NCBI GenBank assembly: GCA_946188395.1
Contig: CAMHUU010000005.1
Coordinates: forward strand, 1 to 64,000
From: an uncultured Prevotellaceae bacterium
GTDB taxonomy: Bacteria > Bacteroidota > Bacteroidia > Bacteroidales > Bacteroidaceae
Direction: 5' to 3'
Length of the DNA: 64,000 nucleotides
Shown in pieces: positions 42,430-51,920 of this stretch. Every line of letters begins with the position of its first letter. Position 1 is the first letter of the stretch. Both the position numbers and the translations under genes were made by a program. A model generated the notes under the pieces. It saw only the letters and a list, made by a program, of their open reading frames with translations. It did not search any database and was not told where the DNA came from.

Positions 42430-43389
42430 ATGAAAAAAGTATTATCAACCATTATCCTTGGGTTGTGTGCCACATGGGGTGTACAGGCCCAGATTGCTGG
42501 CGGCAACTGGTATAACGGCTGGCTGGTGTATTCGGCCAATCTGCAGAATAACGGAAACATCCTGATGAATGGGATGGCGGAGGGCGAGGAGCATGAATTC
42601 ATGCTTGTGCCTGTGGCTGGCAAAAAAAATGCCTATCGCGTCACTGACGGCCCTAACGGCTATGTCGATGAGTTTCATGCGACTCCGCACGTCCGGCATC
42701 TGAAAGACAATGGTGTGGACGCACTCTGCTTCTATAACGACAAGAACCAGTTGGAGAAGGTGATGACGAACGAAACGGATTGGGATGCCGAAAAAATCAG
42801 TAAGGAGCGTTGGCTGGCTCAGGTTTATGGCGAATATGCCAGCGATGAGGAAAACGATGTGGAGAAAGTGCTCCGCTGGGATCAGCATAGTCTCAGTCTC
42901 GGTGGCATCGTGCTGAAGTATGAGCTCTTGACTTTCAACGGGCTGATCATCGACACAGGTATCATCATGATAAACGCGGTGCCAGGCAGTACCAACGAGT
43001 TAGAGGGTACCTGGGGGGTGGTTGCCACACTGGGCGGCCTGGACCTCATCGCACTGGACACCTCGAAAGGAACGATGCCATGGGACTGGCAACCGACGGG
43101 TGTCAAATACACTTTCAAGAAGACAGATCTGGACCAAGGGCGTTTTGCCTATACCAGTAAGGTGCTGCTGAATGACAAGCAGTTCGGCAAGCTCGACAAA
43201 AAGACGCTCCGTATTATGCGAAACGAAATCATGGCTCGTCATGGCTACCGTTTCCAGTCGAAGGACCTGCAGGAGTATTTCGACAAACAGCCTTGGTATA
43301 AGCCTGCAGCGTCGAATGCCAGCGTCAAGCTCTCGCTGGTCGAGCAATTGAATGTTGACTTAATTAAGAGTGTGGAGGCTGAAGAGTAA
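42430..43389 (+). CDS. Secreted YARHG-domain protein
   Basis: A 319-residue exported protein with a signal peptide (MKKVLSTIILGLCATWGVQAQ). The N-terminal part (about 22-200) is beta-rich and unrecognised. The C-terminal YARHG domain (about 250-305) reads RIMRNEIMARHGYRF followed by YFDKQPWYKP. The domain is an extracellular module of unknown ligand, often linked to cell-wall or protease proteins. It is convergent with the AraC gene. Confidence 0.8.
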   Translation: MKKVLSTIILGLCATWGVQAQIAGGNWYNGWLVYSANLQNNGNILMNGMAEGEEHEFMLVPVAGKKNAYRVTDGPNGYVDEFHATPHVRHLKDNGVDALCFYNDKNQLEKVMTNETDWDAEKISKERWLAQVYGEYASDEENDVEKVLRWDQHSLSLGGIVLKYELLTFNGLIIDTGIIMINAVPGSTNELEGTWGVVATLGGLDLIALDTSKGTMPWDWQPTGVKYTFKKTDLDQGRFAYTSKVLLNDKQFGKLDKKTLRIMRNEIMARHGYRFQSKDLQEYFDKQPWYKPAASNASVKLSLVEQLNVDLIKSVEAEE

Positions 43390-43409
43390 GGACTACATTC
43401 CTTGGGATG

Positions 43410-44537
43410 TCACTCGGACATATCGCGCATCCAGACGGTGACGCTTTGTCCCATGCGCTGTTTGAAGGCGCTGCTGAAGGTGCTGTAGCTGCGGAAGCCG
43501 CTTTCCTGGGCCAGCTGCTGGGCGGTGACGGAACGACGGTCGGCGACGGTCTGGCGATAGAGCGTGACGAAATGCTGGATGCGCAGGGCGTTGATGTAGG
43601 TGTTGTAGTTCATGCCCTGACTGGAGAAATACTGGCTGAGATAGAAGCGGTTGATGCCCACGGCTGCCGAGAGCTGGGCCAGCGACAGGTCGTGCTGCAG
43701 GTAGAGCTGCGAGTCGACGCAGTGCTCGGTCAGCAGTTGTCCGATATTGGACGGAATGGTCACCGATTTTTGCGACTGTTGGCCAGACTCCTGGTCGGCC
43801 TCCGAGTCGGGTTCATGGTCGTCCTGCGACTTGGACGCAATCGCCAGCTGCGACAGTGTCTCGACGCGCCACAACAGGAGCACATAGAGTACCATTGCCA
43901 CGACATGCAAGATATAGATCAGGATGGAGTCGTTGTCGACGAGACAATAGAGGAGGAACAGCAACAGACAGACGAGCGACACCACTTGGGTCAGCCACAC
44001 CTTTTTGTTTTCCAGGTCGGCATAGTTGTCGTTGAGCCACCGGCCGTATCGGCGGACGGCAAACGCCATATACACCGAGAACAGCACATAGAGCGCCAGA
44101 ATGTAGAAGGCGGCTATGGACACGAAGGGGCCGTCGGGATAGCATATATGCAACAGTCCCAGGGCGATGAATGGCAGCATGGCAGCTATGGCGGGCCAGA
44201 CAGGGCGGCGGCGGTCCTGGAGCATGGCCAGCAGGGTGCCGGCAACGGTGGTCATCTGCGTCACGCAGTCGAGCACGACAACGGCCACATAGGCCGCAGA
44301 ATGGATGTCGCGGGAGTAGATATAGAAAAACATCCACCATACATGACCCAATGCTGATACGGCAAAGAACGACGCTGCCCAGCGGCGCAGCCGCAGCGGC
44401 GGGGTGACGTCGGGCGCGAAGGCATTGCCTCGGCGCAGCAGCAGGTAGACTGCCGCTATGAGTGATACCGCGCCGGTGATGCCGTAGAGGATGAAAAACA
44501 ATATAATATGTAGAGGTGTCTGTTCGAGTATATTCAT
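43410..44537 (-). CDS. Membrane-anchored AraC family regulator
   Basis: A 375-residue protein with about seven N-terminal membrane helices (to about 225), a cytoplasmic linker, then an AraC double helix-turn-helix (about 270-372) with LAQLSAAVGINRFYLSQYF and LAQESGFRSYSTFSSAFKQRMG. Direct signal sensing in the membrane is likely. It starts 3 nt after cca, so it may be co-transcribed. The target is unknown. Confidence 0.88.
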   Translation of the reverse strand: MNILEQTPLHIILFFILYGITGAVSLIAAVYLLLRRGNAFAPDVTPPLRLRRWAASFFAVSALGHVWWMFFYIYSRDIHSAAYVAVVVLDCVTQMTTVAGTLLAMLQDRRRPVWPAIAAMLPFIALGLLHICYPDGPFVSIAAFYILALYVLFSVYMAFAVRRYGRWLNDNYADLENKKVWLTQVVSLVCLLLFLLYCLVDNDSILIYILHVVAMVLYVLLLWRVETLSQLAIASKSQDDHEPDSEADQESGQQSQKSVTIPSNIGQLLTEHCVDSQLYLQHDLSLAQLSAAVGINRFYLSQYFSSQGMNYNTYINALRIQHFVTLYRQTVADRRSVTAQQLAQESGFRSYSTFSSAFKQRMGQSVTVWMRDMSE

Positions 44538-44540
44538 ATT

Positions 44541-46109
44541 TTATGGGTGTTCGGGAATGGGGAGGCCCATCTGGCGGGCTTTGTCGATGAGGAGTGCCAT
44601 GAGGGCTTCGCGTTCGTTGTCGACGCGGTTGTCGAGGACGGCATCCTTGAGGTATTGTTTCAGCACGCCGACTTCGCGCGAGGGCTGCAGGTGGAACATC
44701 TGCATAATCTCGTTGCCGTCGATGACGGGCTGCAGGAGTCGCTTGTAGTCTTTCTCCTTCAGGTCGGCGAGTTTTTCGCGTACCATGCGGAAATTCTCGA
44801 GGAACATGCGTTTCTTGACTTCGTTCTTCGACGTGATGTCGGCCTCGCAGAGCAGCATGAGGTCGTCGATGTAGTCGCCGGCATCGTTGAGCAGTCGGCG
44901 CACGGCGGAGTCGGTGACTTCGCTGTCGGCAATGACCTGCGGTCGCATGTGGAGGTCGACGAGGAGCTGTACCTGTCGCATCTCGGCACCCATGGGGAGC
45001 TTGAGGCGGCGGAAGATCTGGGGCACCATCTTGGCCCCGATGATGTTATGGTTGTGGAAGGTCCACCCCACCCCGGGTTCCCAGCGCTTCGACTTGGTCT
45101 TGCCCACGTCGTGCAACAGAGCGGCCCAGCGGAGCCAGAGTGTTGAATGTGGAATGTTGAGTGTTGAATGATTTTCGCTTCGCTGCGATGAAGAATTTTC
45201 CAATGAAGAATTAATTCCACATTCATCATTTTTCATCGCCGTAGGCGACAATTCAACATTCCACATTCCACATTCCACATTTTTACAAACGTTCTCGAGG
45301 ACTTCGAGGGAATGATAAAAGTTGTTCTTATGGGCGCGGCCGTCGCGGCGTTCGACGATGTCGAGGGCGGCGACTTCGGGCAGGATGATCTGCAGGAGGC
45401 CTGAGCGCTGGAGGTATTCGAAACCAATGCTGGGGTGCGGCGCGAGCATGATTTTGTTGAGCTCGACGGCGATGCGCTCGCCACTGACGATGCGGATGCG
45501 GTCGGCCATGCGCTGCAGACCCTCGAAGGTCTCGTCCTCAATCTGGAAATTGAGCTGGGTGGCAAAGCGGATGCAGCGCATCATGCGCAGGGGATCGTCG
45601 GAGAATGTCACCTCGGGGTCGAGGGGCGTGGCGATGATGCCGTCCTCGAGGTCGGCAATGCCGTTGAAGGGGTCGACGAGCTGTCCGAAGCGGCTGCTGT
45701 TCAGACAGATAGCCATCGCATTGATGGTGAAGTCGCGGCGGTTCTGGTCGTCCTCGAGCGTGCCGTCCTCGACGATGGGTTTGCGCGAGTCGTGGCTGTA
45801 GCTTTCGCGACGGGCTCCGACGAACTCGACTTCCATATCGCCCATCTTCACCTGTGCTGTGCCGAAGTTCTTGAAGACAGAAAGGTGAGCACGACGGCCG
45901 AGCTGCTGCTTGAGGGCCTTGGCGACCTCGATGCCGCTGCCCACGACGACGACGTCGATATCGTCGGAGGGGCGCTCGAGGAAAATGTCGCGCACGTAGC
46001 CTCCCACGACGTAGCATTCCACCCCCAGACGGTCGGCCACACGACTGATCTGGTGGAAAATATCTTGGTCTAATATCTTCGCTAATGCTGCGTCGGAATA
46101 TAGTTTCAT
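44541..46109 (-). CDS. cca: CCA tRNA nucleotidyltransferase with HD domain
   Basis: 522 residues from MKLYSDAALAKIL, 18 codons inside the ORF-track start. The nucleotidyltransferase core has CYVVGGYVRDIFLERPSDDIDVVV and the catalytic pair DID. RRDFTINAMA and the C-terminal HD domain (LLHDVGKTKSKRWEPG then FHNHN) follow. It adds or repairs the 3' CCA of tRNAs. About 46 residues between the two halves (VECGMWNVEL ... STL) are encoded by a repeat insertion; see 45141-45278. Confidence 0.93.
   Translation of the reverse strand: MKLYSDAALAKILDQDIFHQISRVADRLGVECYVVGGYVRDIFLERPSDDIDVVVVGSGIEVAKALKQQLGRRAHLSVFKNFGTAQVKMGDMEVEFVGARRESYSHDSRKPIVEDGTLEDDQNRRDFTINAMAICLNSSRFGQLVDPFNGIADLEDGIIATPLDPEVTFSDDPLRMMRCIRFATQLNFQIEDETFEGLQRMADRIRIVSGERIAVELNKIMLAPHPSIGFEYLQRSGLLQIILPEVAALDIVERRDGRAHKNNFYHSLEVLENVCKNVECGMWNVELSPTAMKNDECGINSSLENSSSQRSENHSTLNIPHSTLWLRWAALLHDVGKTKSKRWEPGVGWTFHNHNIIGAKMVPQIFRRLKLPMGAEMRQVQLLVDLHMRPQVIADSEVTDSAVRRLLNDAGDYIDDLMLLCEADITSKNEVKKRMFLENFRMVREKLADLKEKDYKRLLQPVIDGNEIMQMFHLQPSREVGVLKQYLKDAVLDNRVDNEREALMALLIDKARQMGLPIPEHP
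45141..45278 (-). repeat. In-frame inverted heptamer-repeat insertion in cca
   Basis: On the plus strand TGTTGAATGTGGAATGTTGAGTGTTGAAT arms face ATTCAACATTCCACATTCCACATTCCAC arms; each is a 7-nt array. Between them lie the small hairpin TCGCC-TAC-GGCGA (minus strand) and A/T-rich filler. The unit codes for about 46 residues without a stop. Confidence 0.75.
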
Positions 46110-46221
46110 TTGCGATGTATCAAGATTTATGGGCACAAAAGTACAAAAAAAATAGCGTTTCATGAGTATTTTTTAATTTTTTTCACTATCTTTGCACCCA
46201 AAATACTAATAATTATTAATA

Positions 46222-48072
46222 ATGTACACAATGAAAACGAAACTTTTACTAACTATTGCTCTTGTCTGCATGGCAGTGACTGCCAGCGCCGACAACTACA
46301 AGGACATGGAGTCGCTGACACTCTCGACGCCCGAAATGAAGGCTGAACTGGTGCCCGTCGCCAACCACAAGGCCAACCCCTATGGCCGCATGGAGATGAG
46401 GAGCACGCTGCGCATGGAAACGGGCGGATGGAAGCCCGACTTCGATTTCTTCAAGTCGAAGACCAATCCCGGCGTGAAGCCTCACAAGTTCATGGACGAG
46501 CTGACGTTCGTGGGTGTACCCCTGTTTGTGGCAGGTATTGCCATCAAGGGCGACAAGGCCATGTTTGCACAGAACAATAAGAACGGTAAAAAGAATACAC
46601 AGCTGCTGACCGACTTCAAGACCAGCATTGACGACTATACGCAGTATTTCGGTCCGGCTCTGACGGTCGGTCTGAAGCTGGGTGGCTATGAGGGCCGCAG
46701 CGACTGGCCCCGACTGCTGGCCAGCGCCGGTATGTCGTATGCCATCATGGCTGCCTTGGTAAACGGTATCAAGTATACCGCCAAGGAGATGCGCCCGGAC
46801 GGTTCGTCAGCCAACTCGTGGCCCTCGGGACACACGGCAACGTCGTTCGTCGGTGCTACCTTGCTGCACAAGGAGTACGGTCTGACACGCTCGCCCTGGT
46901 TCTCGATAGCCGGCTACGGTGTGGCAACGGCTACGGGTGTGATGCGCGTGCTGAACAACCGCCACTGGGTGAGCGACATCATGTCGGGAGCCGGTATCGG
47001 TATCATGTCGACGGAGCTGGGCTATGCCCTGTGCGACCTGATGTTCAAGGGCAAGGGTCTGCTGCGCAACGACCTGGAGGTGGACTTGGACAATCCTTCG
47101 TTCTTCAGCATCTCGATGGGTCTCGGCCTGGGTGGCAAGGACTTAGACATCAACACGCTGGACGACCTGCAGGACAAGGAACTGCACGGCATTTCAGAAG
47201 CAGATGCCGCGTTACTGAAAGGTAACTCCGAGTTCAATGAGACCATTGACTTCCGCGCTGCTACGGTGGTAGACGCCGAGGGTGCCTACTTCTTCAATAA
47301 GTACATCGGCGTCGGCGGACGCTTCCGCGTAAGAGCCATGTCGGCCAAGTCGTTCGGTAAATATGCCGACATCAGTGCCGAGGATGCCAACTACATATGG
47401 AACGACCCCGACTATTCGATTAGCGAAATCTATGCGAGATCCGACTATCCCGGACAGGCATTGACAGCGCCTATCATCAACGAGGGCGGTGCTCCGATTA
47501 CCGAACTGAGCGGTATCGTCAAGAGCGACCACCTGACAGAACTGACTGCCAGTGTAGGTCTGTATTTCAACATTCCGCTGACCCAGCGTCTGGCATTGGG
47601 CACCAAGGCCCTCATCGGACGTTCGTTCATGCAGGAAATGGATATCGACGGCCATGCTGAGGGTAACGTCAAGGATATCGACTATGGTATGATTATCGAG
47701 AAAGGCAATGTGACTTATCTGGGTCTGGAGTATCCTGTCAGCACAGGTGAGAAATATACTGCCGACTGGGACTACTTGACACTGGGTGCCGCCAGCGCTA
47801 CATCGTGGGGCACGGGCATCTCGCTGACCTACCGCTATAAGTCGAACTTCGCATGGAAAATATTCTGCGACTACGACTACTCGAAGAAGACCTACACGCT
47901 GACCTACAATCCGCTCAACTTCCTGAAACAAGGACTGACGCAGGATGCGTACACGCTGGTCGCCAACAGAGAAGTGTCGAACGTGGCCTACGACATGGAT
48001 CCGTATGTGTATAAGAAGGACAAGAAGATGAACTACTGGACACTGGGTCTGTCGTTCATGGTGAACCTGTAA
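46222..48072 (+). CDS. PAP2 phosphatase fused to an outer-membrane-type beta domain
   Basis: A 616-residue protein; MKTKLLLTIALVCMAVTASA three codons in gives the signal peptide. PAP2 motifs lie in about 190-260: KEMRPDGSSANSWPSGHTATSF and NNRHWVSDIMSGAG. The C-terminal half (about 290-616) has alternating hydrophobic strands and ends SFMVNL, like an outer-membrane barrel. It may dephosphorylate lipid A or polyprenyl phosphates; the substrate is inferred. A weak TATCTTTG promoter lies at 46187. Confidence 0.83.
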   Translation: MYTMKTKLLLTIALVCMAVTASADNYKDMESLTLSTPEMKAELVPVANHKANPYGRMEMRSTLRMETGGWKPDFDFFKSKTNPGVKPHKFMDELTFVGVPLFVAGIAIKGDKAMFAQNNKNGKKNTQLLTDFKTSIDDYTQYFGPALTVGLKLGGYEGRSDWPRLLASAGMSYAIMAALVNGIKYTAKEMRPDGSSANSWPSGHTATSFVGATLLHKEYGLTRSPWFSIAGYGVATATGVMRVLNNRHWVSDIMSGAGIGIMSTELGYALCDLMFKGKGLLRNDLEVDLDNPSFFSISMGLGLGGKDLDINTLDDLQDKELHGISEADAALLKGNSEFNETIDFRAATVVDAEGAYFFNKYIGVGGRFRVRAMSAKSFGKYADISAEDANYIWNDPDYSISEIYARSDYPGQALTAPIINEGGAPITELSGIVKSDHLTELTASVGLYFNIPLTQRLALGTKALIGRSFMQEMDIDGHAEGNVKDIDYGMIIEKGNVTYLGLEYPVSTGEKYTADWDYLTLGAASATSWGTGISLTYRYKSNFAWKIFCDYDYSKKTYTLTYNPLNFLKQGLTQDAYTLVANREVSNVAYDMDPYVYKKDKKMNYWTLGLSFMVNL

Positions 48073-48115
48073 GCGGGCTACGCCCTAAATAAAAAATATT
48101 CAAATAAAAAATAAT
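48073..48115 (+). repeat. TAC-loop hairpin plus A-rich heptamers
   Basis: GGGC-TAC-GCCC followed by TAAATAAAAAATATTCAAATAAAAAATAA directly after the PAP2 stop. The repeat at 50601 has the same layout. Confidence 0.6.
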
Positions 48116-48116
48116 A

Positions 48117-48668
48117 TTGACAACGCAAGAAGAAAAGACTAACCGCCAGTTTGAACAGGTCGTCGGCGAATGCCGCGCGCTGTTTGAGAAGAAGCTCCAC
48201 GACTACGGGGCTTCGTGGCGTATTCTGCGACCCTCGTCGCTGACCGACCAGCTGTTTATCAAGGCCAAGCGCATCCGCTCGCTGGAAATCAAGAAGGAGT
48301 CGCTGGTGGGCGAAGGCATACGGCCCGAATTCATCGCACTCATCAACTACGGCATCGTGGGACTCATCCAGATTTACCACGGGTTCAGCGACACGGTGGA
48401 CATCACCGTCGAGGAGGCCATGAAGCTGTACGACAAGTACGCCAAAGAGGCCTTGGAGCTGATGAAACGCAAGAACCACGACTACGACGAGGCGTGGCGC
48501 GGGATGCGTGTCAGCTCGTATACCGACTTCATCCTGACGAAAATCGAGCGCATCAAGGAAATCGAGAACCTGGGTGGCGAGACGCTGGTTTCGGAGGGTA
48601 TCGACGCCAACTACATGGACATCATCAACTATGCCGTGTTTGGTGCGATTAAGTTGAGTGAGGAGTGA
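48117..48668 (+). CDS. DUF1599 protein
   Basis: A 183-residue soluble protein with a TTG start. Two copies of the DUF1599 unit: [20 protein letters not shown] (about 27-46) and [19 protein letters not shown] (about 120-138). The repeat suggests an internal dimer of an MazG-like helical fold. Function unknown. It begins the syntenic group DUF1599, BT_3928-like, tpiA, SPOR, folE known from Bacteroidales. Its TGA overlaps the GTG start of the next gene. Confidence 0.85.
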   Translation: MTTQEEKTNRQFEQVVGECRALFEKKLHDYGASWRILRPSSLTDQLFIKAKRIRSLEIKKESLVGEGIRPEFIALINYGIVGLIQIYHGFSDTVDITVEEAMKLYDKYAKEALELMKRKNHDYDEAWRGMRVSSYTDFILTKIERIKEIENLGGETLVSEGIDANYMDIINYAVFGAIKLSEE

Positions 48669-50599
48669 GGAGCATAACGGTAAACATCGCCCGGTTCGTA
48701 CTGGCCATCGTACTGATCCTGTCGGGATTCGTCAAGGCCGTAGACCCGCTGGGCACACAATACAAGATAGCCGACTACCTGACGGCCATGCACTTGGGGC
48801 ACGCGTTGCCCGACCTCATGACGCTGGGAGCAAGCGTGCTGCTGTCGGCCATGGAATTTGTACTGGGCATCTGCCTGATGTTCGCCATTCGCAGACGACT
48901 GGTGTCAAGGCTGGTGCTGTTGGTCATGCTCGTAATGACCCCACTGACGCTGTGGCTGGCGGTGGCCAACCCGGTGAGCGACTGTGGGTGCTTCGGCGAT
49001 GCGGTGGTGCTGACCAACTGGCAGACGTTCTGGAAAAACGTCGTGCTGCTGGCAATGGCAGTCATCGTCGCCCGCTGGCCATTGGACATGGTGCGCTTCG
49101 TGTCGAAGAGCAACCAGTGGATTGTCATCAACTACACGGTGATATTCATTCTGGCCGTGTCGGGATGGTCGCTGTACGACCTGCCCTACTTCGACTTCCG
49201 CCCCTACCACGTGGGAACGAACCTGCGCGAGGGCTGGCAGAAGATGATGGACGGCGAGGAATCGCCCTACGTGGACTTCTTCGTGGAGCGCATCGACGAG
49301 GGTGACGACATCACGGAACCCATGCTGCTCTACAAGGGCTACACGCTGCTGATGGTGGCACCGCACCTGGAGCAGGCCGACGACAGCCAGCTGGACCGCA
49401 TCAACCAGCTGTACGACTATGCAGTAGAGAACGGCTACCCGTTCTACTGCCTGACGGCCAGCGGAGCAAAGGGCATCAACGAGTGGCGCGAGATAACAGG
49501 AGCGGAATATCCGTACTGCCAGACGGACGAGACGACGCTGAAGACTATCATACGCAGCAATCCGGGCGTCGTGCTGCTGAAGGACGGAGAGATTATCCGC
49601 AAATGGAGCCACAACCGGCTACCGGACGAGACGGCGCTGGACGAACGACTGGAAACCTCGGAGCTGGGACAGAAACCCGCCGACTCCATACCGGGCAAGG
49701 TGCTGGTCATCATTCTGTGGTACGTGCTGCCCCTGGTGGTGCTCGTCATTGCCGACAGACTGTGGACGTGGACGCGCTGGATAAAAAAGAAAAAAGTATC
49801 AGACAAAGATATCAATCAACAATTAAAAAGTAACACAACAATGAGAAAGAAAATCGTAGCAGGCAACTGGAAAATGAACCTGAACCTGCAGGAGGGCATC
49901 GCCCTGGCAAAGGAACTGAACGACGCACTGAAGGCTGACAAGCCCAACTGCGACGTGGTCATCTGTACTCCGTTTATCCACCTGGCATCAGTAGCCAAGG
50001 AGCTCGACCCCGCACTGGTTGGTCTGGGCGCCGAGAACTGTGCCGACAAGGAGAAGGGTGCGTTCACCGGTGAGGTTAGCGCCGAGATGATTAAGTCGAC
50101 GGGTGCTCAGTATGTCATTCTGGGCCACTCAGAGCGTCGCGAATACTATAAGGAGACTCCCGAGATCCTGAAGGAGAAGGTGCTGCTGGCACAGAAGAAC
50201 GGTCTGAAGGTCATCTTCTGCATCGGTGAGAGCCTGGCAGAGCGCGAGGCCAACAAGCAGAACGAAGTCGTGAAGGCTGAGCTGGAGGGTAGCGTATTCA
50301 ACCTCGCTGAGGAGGATTTCCGCAAGATTATCATCGCCTACGAGCCCATCTGGGCCATCGGTACCGGCAAGACCGCTACTGCTGAGCAGGCTGAGGAGAT
50401 CCACGCCTACATCCGCTCCATCATTGCTGAGAAGTATGGTCAGGCTGTTGCCGACGACACCAGCATCCTGTATGGTGGCTCGTGCAAGGCCTCTAACGCC
50501 CCAGAGCTGTTCGCCAAGGCTGACATCGACGGTGGTCTCATCGGAGGTGCATCGCTGAAGTGCGCAGACTTCAAGGGCATCATCGACGCCTGGAAATAA
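48665..50599 (+). CDS. DoxX-like (BT_3928 family) protein fused in frame to TpiA
   Basis: A 644-residue ORF with a GTG start overlapping the previous stop (GTGA). Residues 1 to about 375 form a DoxX/BT_3928-type membrane protein with about five helices ([19 protein letters not shown]) and a C-terminal helix ([21 protein letters not shown]). No stop follows. About 17 residues encoded by leader-like A-rich DNA ([18 protein letters not shown]) lead straight into triosephosphate isomerase at residue 393. Either a membrane-tethered fusion is made or TpiA starts internally; both may happen. Confidence 0.8.
   Translation: MRSITVNIARFVLAIVLILSGFVKAVDPLGTQYKIADYLTAMHLGHALPDLMTLGASVLLSAMEFVLGICLMFAIRRRLVSRLVLLVMLVMTPLTLWLAVANPVSDCGCFGDAVVLTNWQTFWKNVVLLAMAVIVARWPLDMVRFVSKSNQWIVINYTVIFILAVSGWSLYDLPYFDFRPYHVGTNLREGWQKMMDGEESPYVDFFVERIDEGDDITEPMLLYKGYTLLMVAPHLEQADDSQLDRINQLYDYAVENGYPFYCLTASGAKGINEWREITGAEYPYCQTDETTLKTIIRSNPGVVLLKDGEIIRKWSHNRLPDETALDERLETSELGQKPADSIPGKVLVIILWYVLPLVVLVIADRLWTWTRWIKKKKVSDKDINQQLKSNTTMRKKIVAGNWKMNLNLQEGIALAKELNDALKADKPNCDVVICTPFIHLASVAKELDPALVGLGAENCADKEKGAFTGEVSAEMIKSTGAQYVILGHSERREYYKETPEILKEKVLLAQKNGLKVIFCIGESLAEREANKQNEVVKAELEGSVFNLAEEDFRKIIIAYEPIWAIGTGKTATAEQAEEIHAYIRSIIAEKYGQAVADDTSILYGGSCKASNAPELFAKADIDGGLIGGASLKCADFKGIIDAWK
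49841..50599 (+). CDS. tpiA: Triosephosphate isomerase (internal start within the fused ORF)
   Basis: 252 residues from [16 protein letters not shown], complete and of normal length. The glycolytic catalytic set is present: Lys and Asn in AGNWKMN, His in ILGHSERRE, Glu in [15 protein letters not shown], then [10 protein letters not shown] and the phosphate loop [10 protein letters not shown]. The 45 nt upstream are A-rich like a typical leader, so independent initiation is plausible although the frame is open from the DoxX-like part. Confidence 0.9.
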   Translation: MRKKIVAGNWKMNLNLQEGIALAKELNDALKADKPNCDVVICTPFIHLASVAKELDPALVGLGAENCADKEKGAFTGEVSAEMIKSTGAQYVILGHSERREYYKETPEILKEKVLLAQKNGLKVIFCIGESLAEREANKQNEVVKAELEGSVFNLAEEDFRKIIIAYEPIWAIGTGKTATAEQAEEIHAYIRSIIAEKYGQAVADDTSILYGGSCKASNAPELFAKADIDGGLIGGASLKCADFKGIIDAWK

Positions 50600-50600
50600 A

Positions 50601-50640
50601 AGCGGACTACGTCCTAAATAAAAAATAAGAAATAAGGAAT
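50601..50640 (+). repeat. TAC-loop hairpin plus A-rich heptamers
   Basis: GGAC-TAC-GTCC then TAAATAAAAAATAAGAAATAAGGAA right after tpiA. The arms differ from 48073 but keep pairing. Confidence 0.6.
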
Positions 50641-50644
50641 ATAT

Positions 50645-51325
50645 ATGGATGTGTTAGGAAATTCAAGTTTCATGGAAAAGTTATACAGAAGCAGGAATAG
50701 CCTGCGCAAATGTGTATTATTTTTTATTTTTTATTTTTTATTTAGCCCCGTAGGGGCGCAATCTTTCACCCAGCGCATCCAGCAACAGAAAGCCGGACAG
50801 GGAACCATTACCATCCACGAGAGCGCTGAGATAGACCAACTGGTGAACGACGCCAAGCTCGGCAACGTAGCAGCGCCGACGAACACCACCAAACCGGCCA
50901 CCACGAAGCCGGCAACCACGAAACCGGCAACCACGAAACCGGCGAATACCACAACAAATACGGCGGCTAACAATACGTCGACGGCAAACAACCAGACGGC
51001 TCAGGACGAGACGACTGAAGAAACCGTAGTCGAGCCGACCAAGAAAATCATGACGGGCGGATACAAAATCAACGGCTACCGCGTACAGGCCTTTGCCGGA
51101 GGAAACTCGCGCAAGGACCGCCAACAGGCAGAACACGTGGGCAACCAGATTAAGGGAAGCTACCCGGGAGTACCCGTCTATGTACACTTCTACTCCCCGC
51201 GATGGATATGCCGCGTAGGCAACTACCGCACGTACGAGGAGGCACACCAGATGCTGCTCAGCCTGCGCAAGATGGGCTTCACGGAAGCAGTGGTGGTGAA
51301 AGGAAAAATAACAGTATACGACTAA
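50645..51325 (+). CDS. SPOR-domain protein
   Basis: 226 residues; a start at residue 10 (MEKLYRSRNSL) is also plausible. The signal peptide core FFIFYFLFSPVGAQ is encoded by a repeat (50719-50757). The middle has four KPATT-type units (about 80-103) and an Asn/Thr-rich linker. The C-terminal SPOR fold (about 140-225) has YRVQAFAGGNSRKDRQQAE and FYSPRWICRVGNYRTYEEA. SPOR domains bind denuded peptidoglycan. It ends directly before folE. Confidence 0.85.
   Translation: MDVLGNSSFMEKLYRSRNSLRKCVLFFIFYFLFSPVGAQSFTQRIQQQKAGQGTITIHESAEIDQLVNDAKLGNVAAPTNTTKPATTKPATTKPATTKPANTTTNTAANNTSTANNQTAQDETTEETVVEPTKKIMTGGYKINGYRVQAFAGGNSRKDRQQAEHVGNQIKGSYPGVPVYVHFYSPRWICRVGNYRTYEEAHQMLLSLRKMGFTEAVVVKGKITVYD
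50719..50757 (+). repeat. Heptamer ATTTTTT array plus TAC-loop hairpin inside the SPOR gene
   Basis: ATTTTTT x3, ATTTA, then GCCCC-GTA-GGGGC. This is the reverse complement of the layout at 48073 and 50601. It codes for the hydrophobic core and cleavage region of the signal peptide. Confidence 0.7.
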
Positions 51326-51907
51326 ATGGCTGAACAGATAGAATACAGAGAGGGATTGGACGAGTTGGCGGGCGACTACCGCCGCATCCTGCAGCTGCTG
51401 GGTGAAGATCCCGAGCGTGAGGGTCTGCAGAAGACCCCCATGCGCGTGGCCAAAGCCATGCAGTTTCTCACCCAGGGATATACGCAGGACGCCCACGAGG
51501 TGCTGCGACAGGCCCTCTTCCGCGAAGACTACTCGCAGATGGTCATTGTGAAGGACATCGACTTCTTCTCACTCTGCGAACACCACATGCTGCCCTTCTA
51601 CGGCAAGGCTCATGTGGCATACATACCCAACGGCTACATCACAGGACTATCGAAAATAGCACGCGTGGTGGACATCTTTGCCCACCGTCTGCAGGTGCAG
51701 GAGCGACTGACGCTGCAAATCAAACAGTGCATCCAGGACACACTACACCCTCTTGGCGTCATGGTAGTCGTCGAAGCACGCCACATGTGCATGCAGATGC
51801 GGGGCGTAGAGAAACAGAACAGCATCACGACGACCAGTGAGTTCAGTGGTGCCTTCAATCAGGCCAAAACGCGCCAGGAGTTTATGAATCTATTGCATCA
51901 TCAATAA
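51326..51907 (+). CDS. folE: GTP cyclohydrolase I
   Basis: A 193-residue type IA enzyme that opens the folate or tetrahydropterin pathway. Zinc ligands are in [16 protein letters not shown] and [31 protein letters not shown] is typical. It directly follows the SPOR gene. Confidence 0.96.
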   Translation: MAEQIEYREGLDELAGDYRRILQLLGEDPEREGLQKTPMRVAKAMQFLTQGYTQDAHEVLRQALFREDYSQMVIVKDIDFFSLCEHHMLPFYGKAHVAYIPNGYITGLSKIARVVDIFAHRLQVQERLTLQIKQCIQDTLHPLGVMVVVEARHMCMQMRGVEKQNSITTTSEFSGAFNQAKTRQEFMNLLHHQ

Positions 51908-51920
51908 ACAAAAGCATATT

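Noticed and set aside
43407-44357. 316-residue plus-strand ORF opposite the AraC gene
   Set aside because: Shadow of a gene with seven membrane helices and a clear AraC domain on the other strand.
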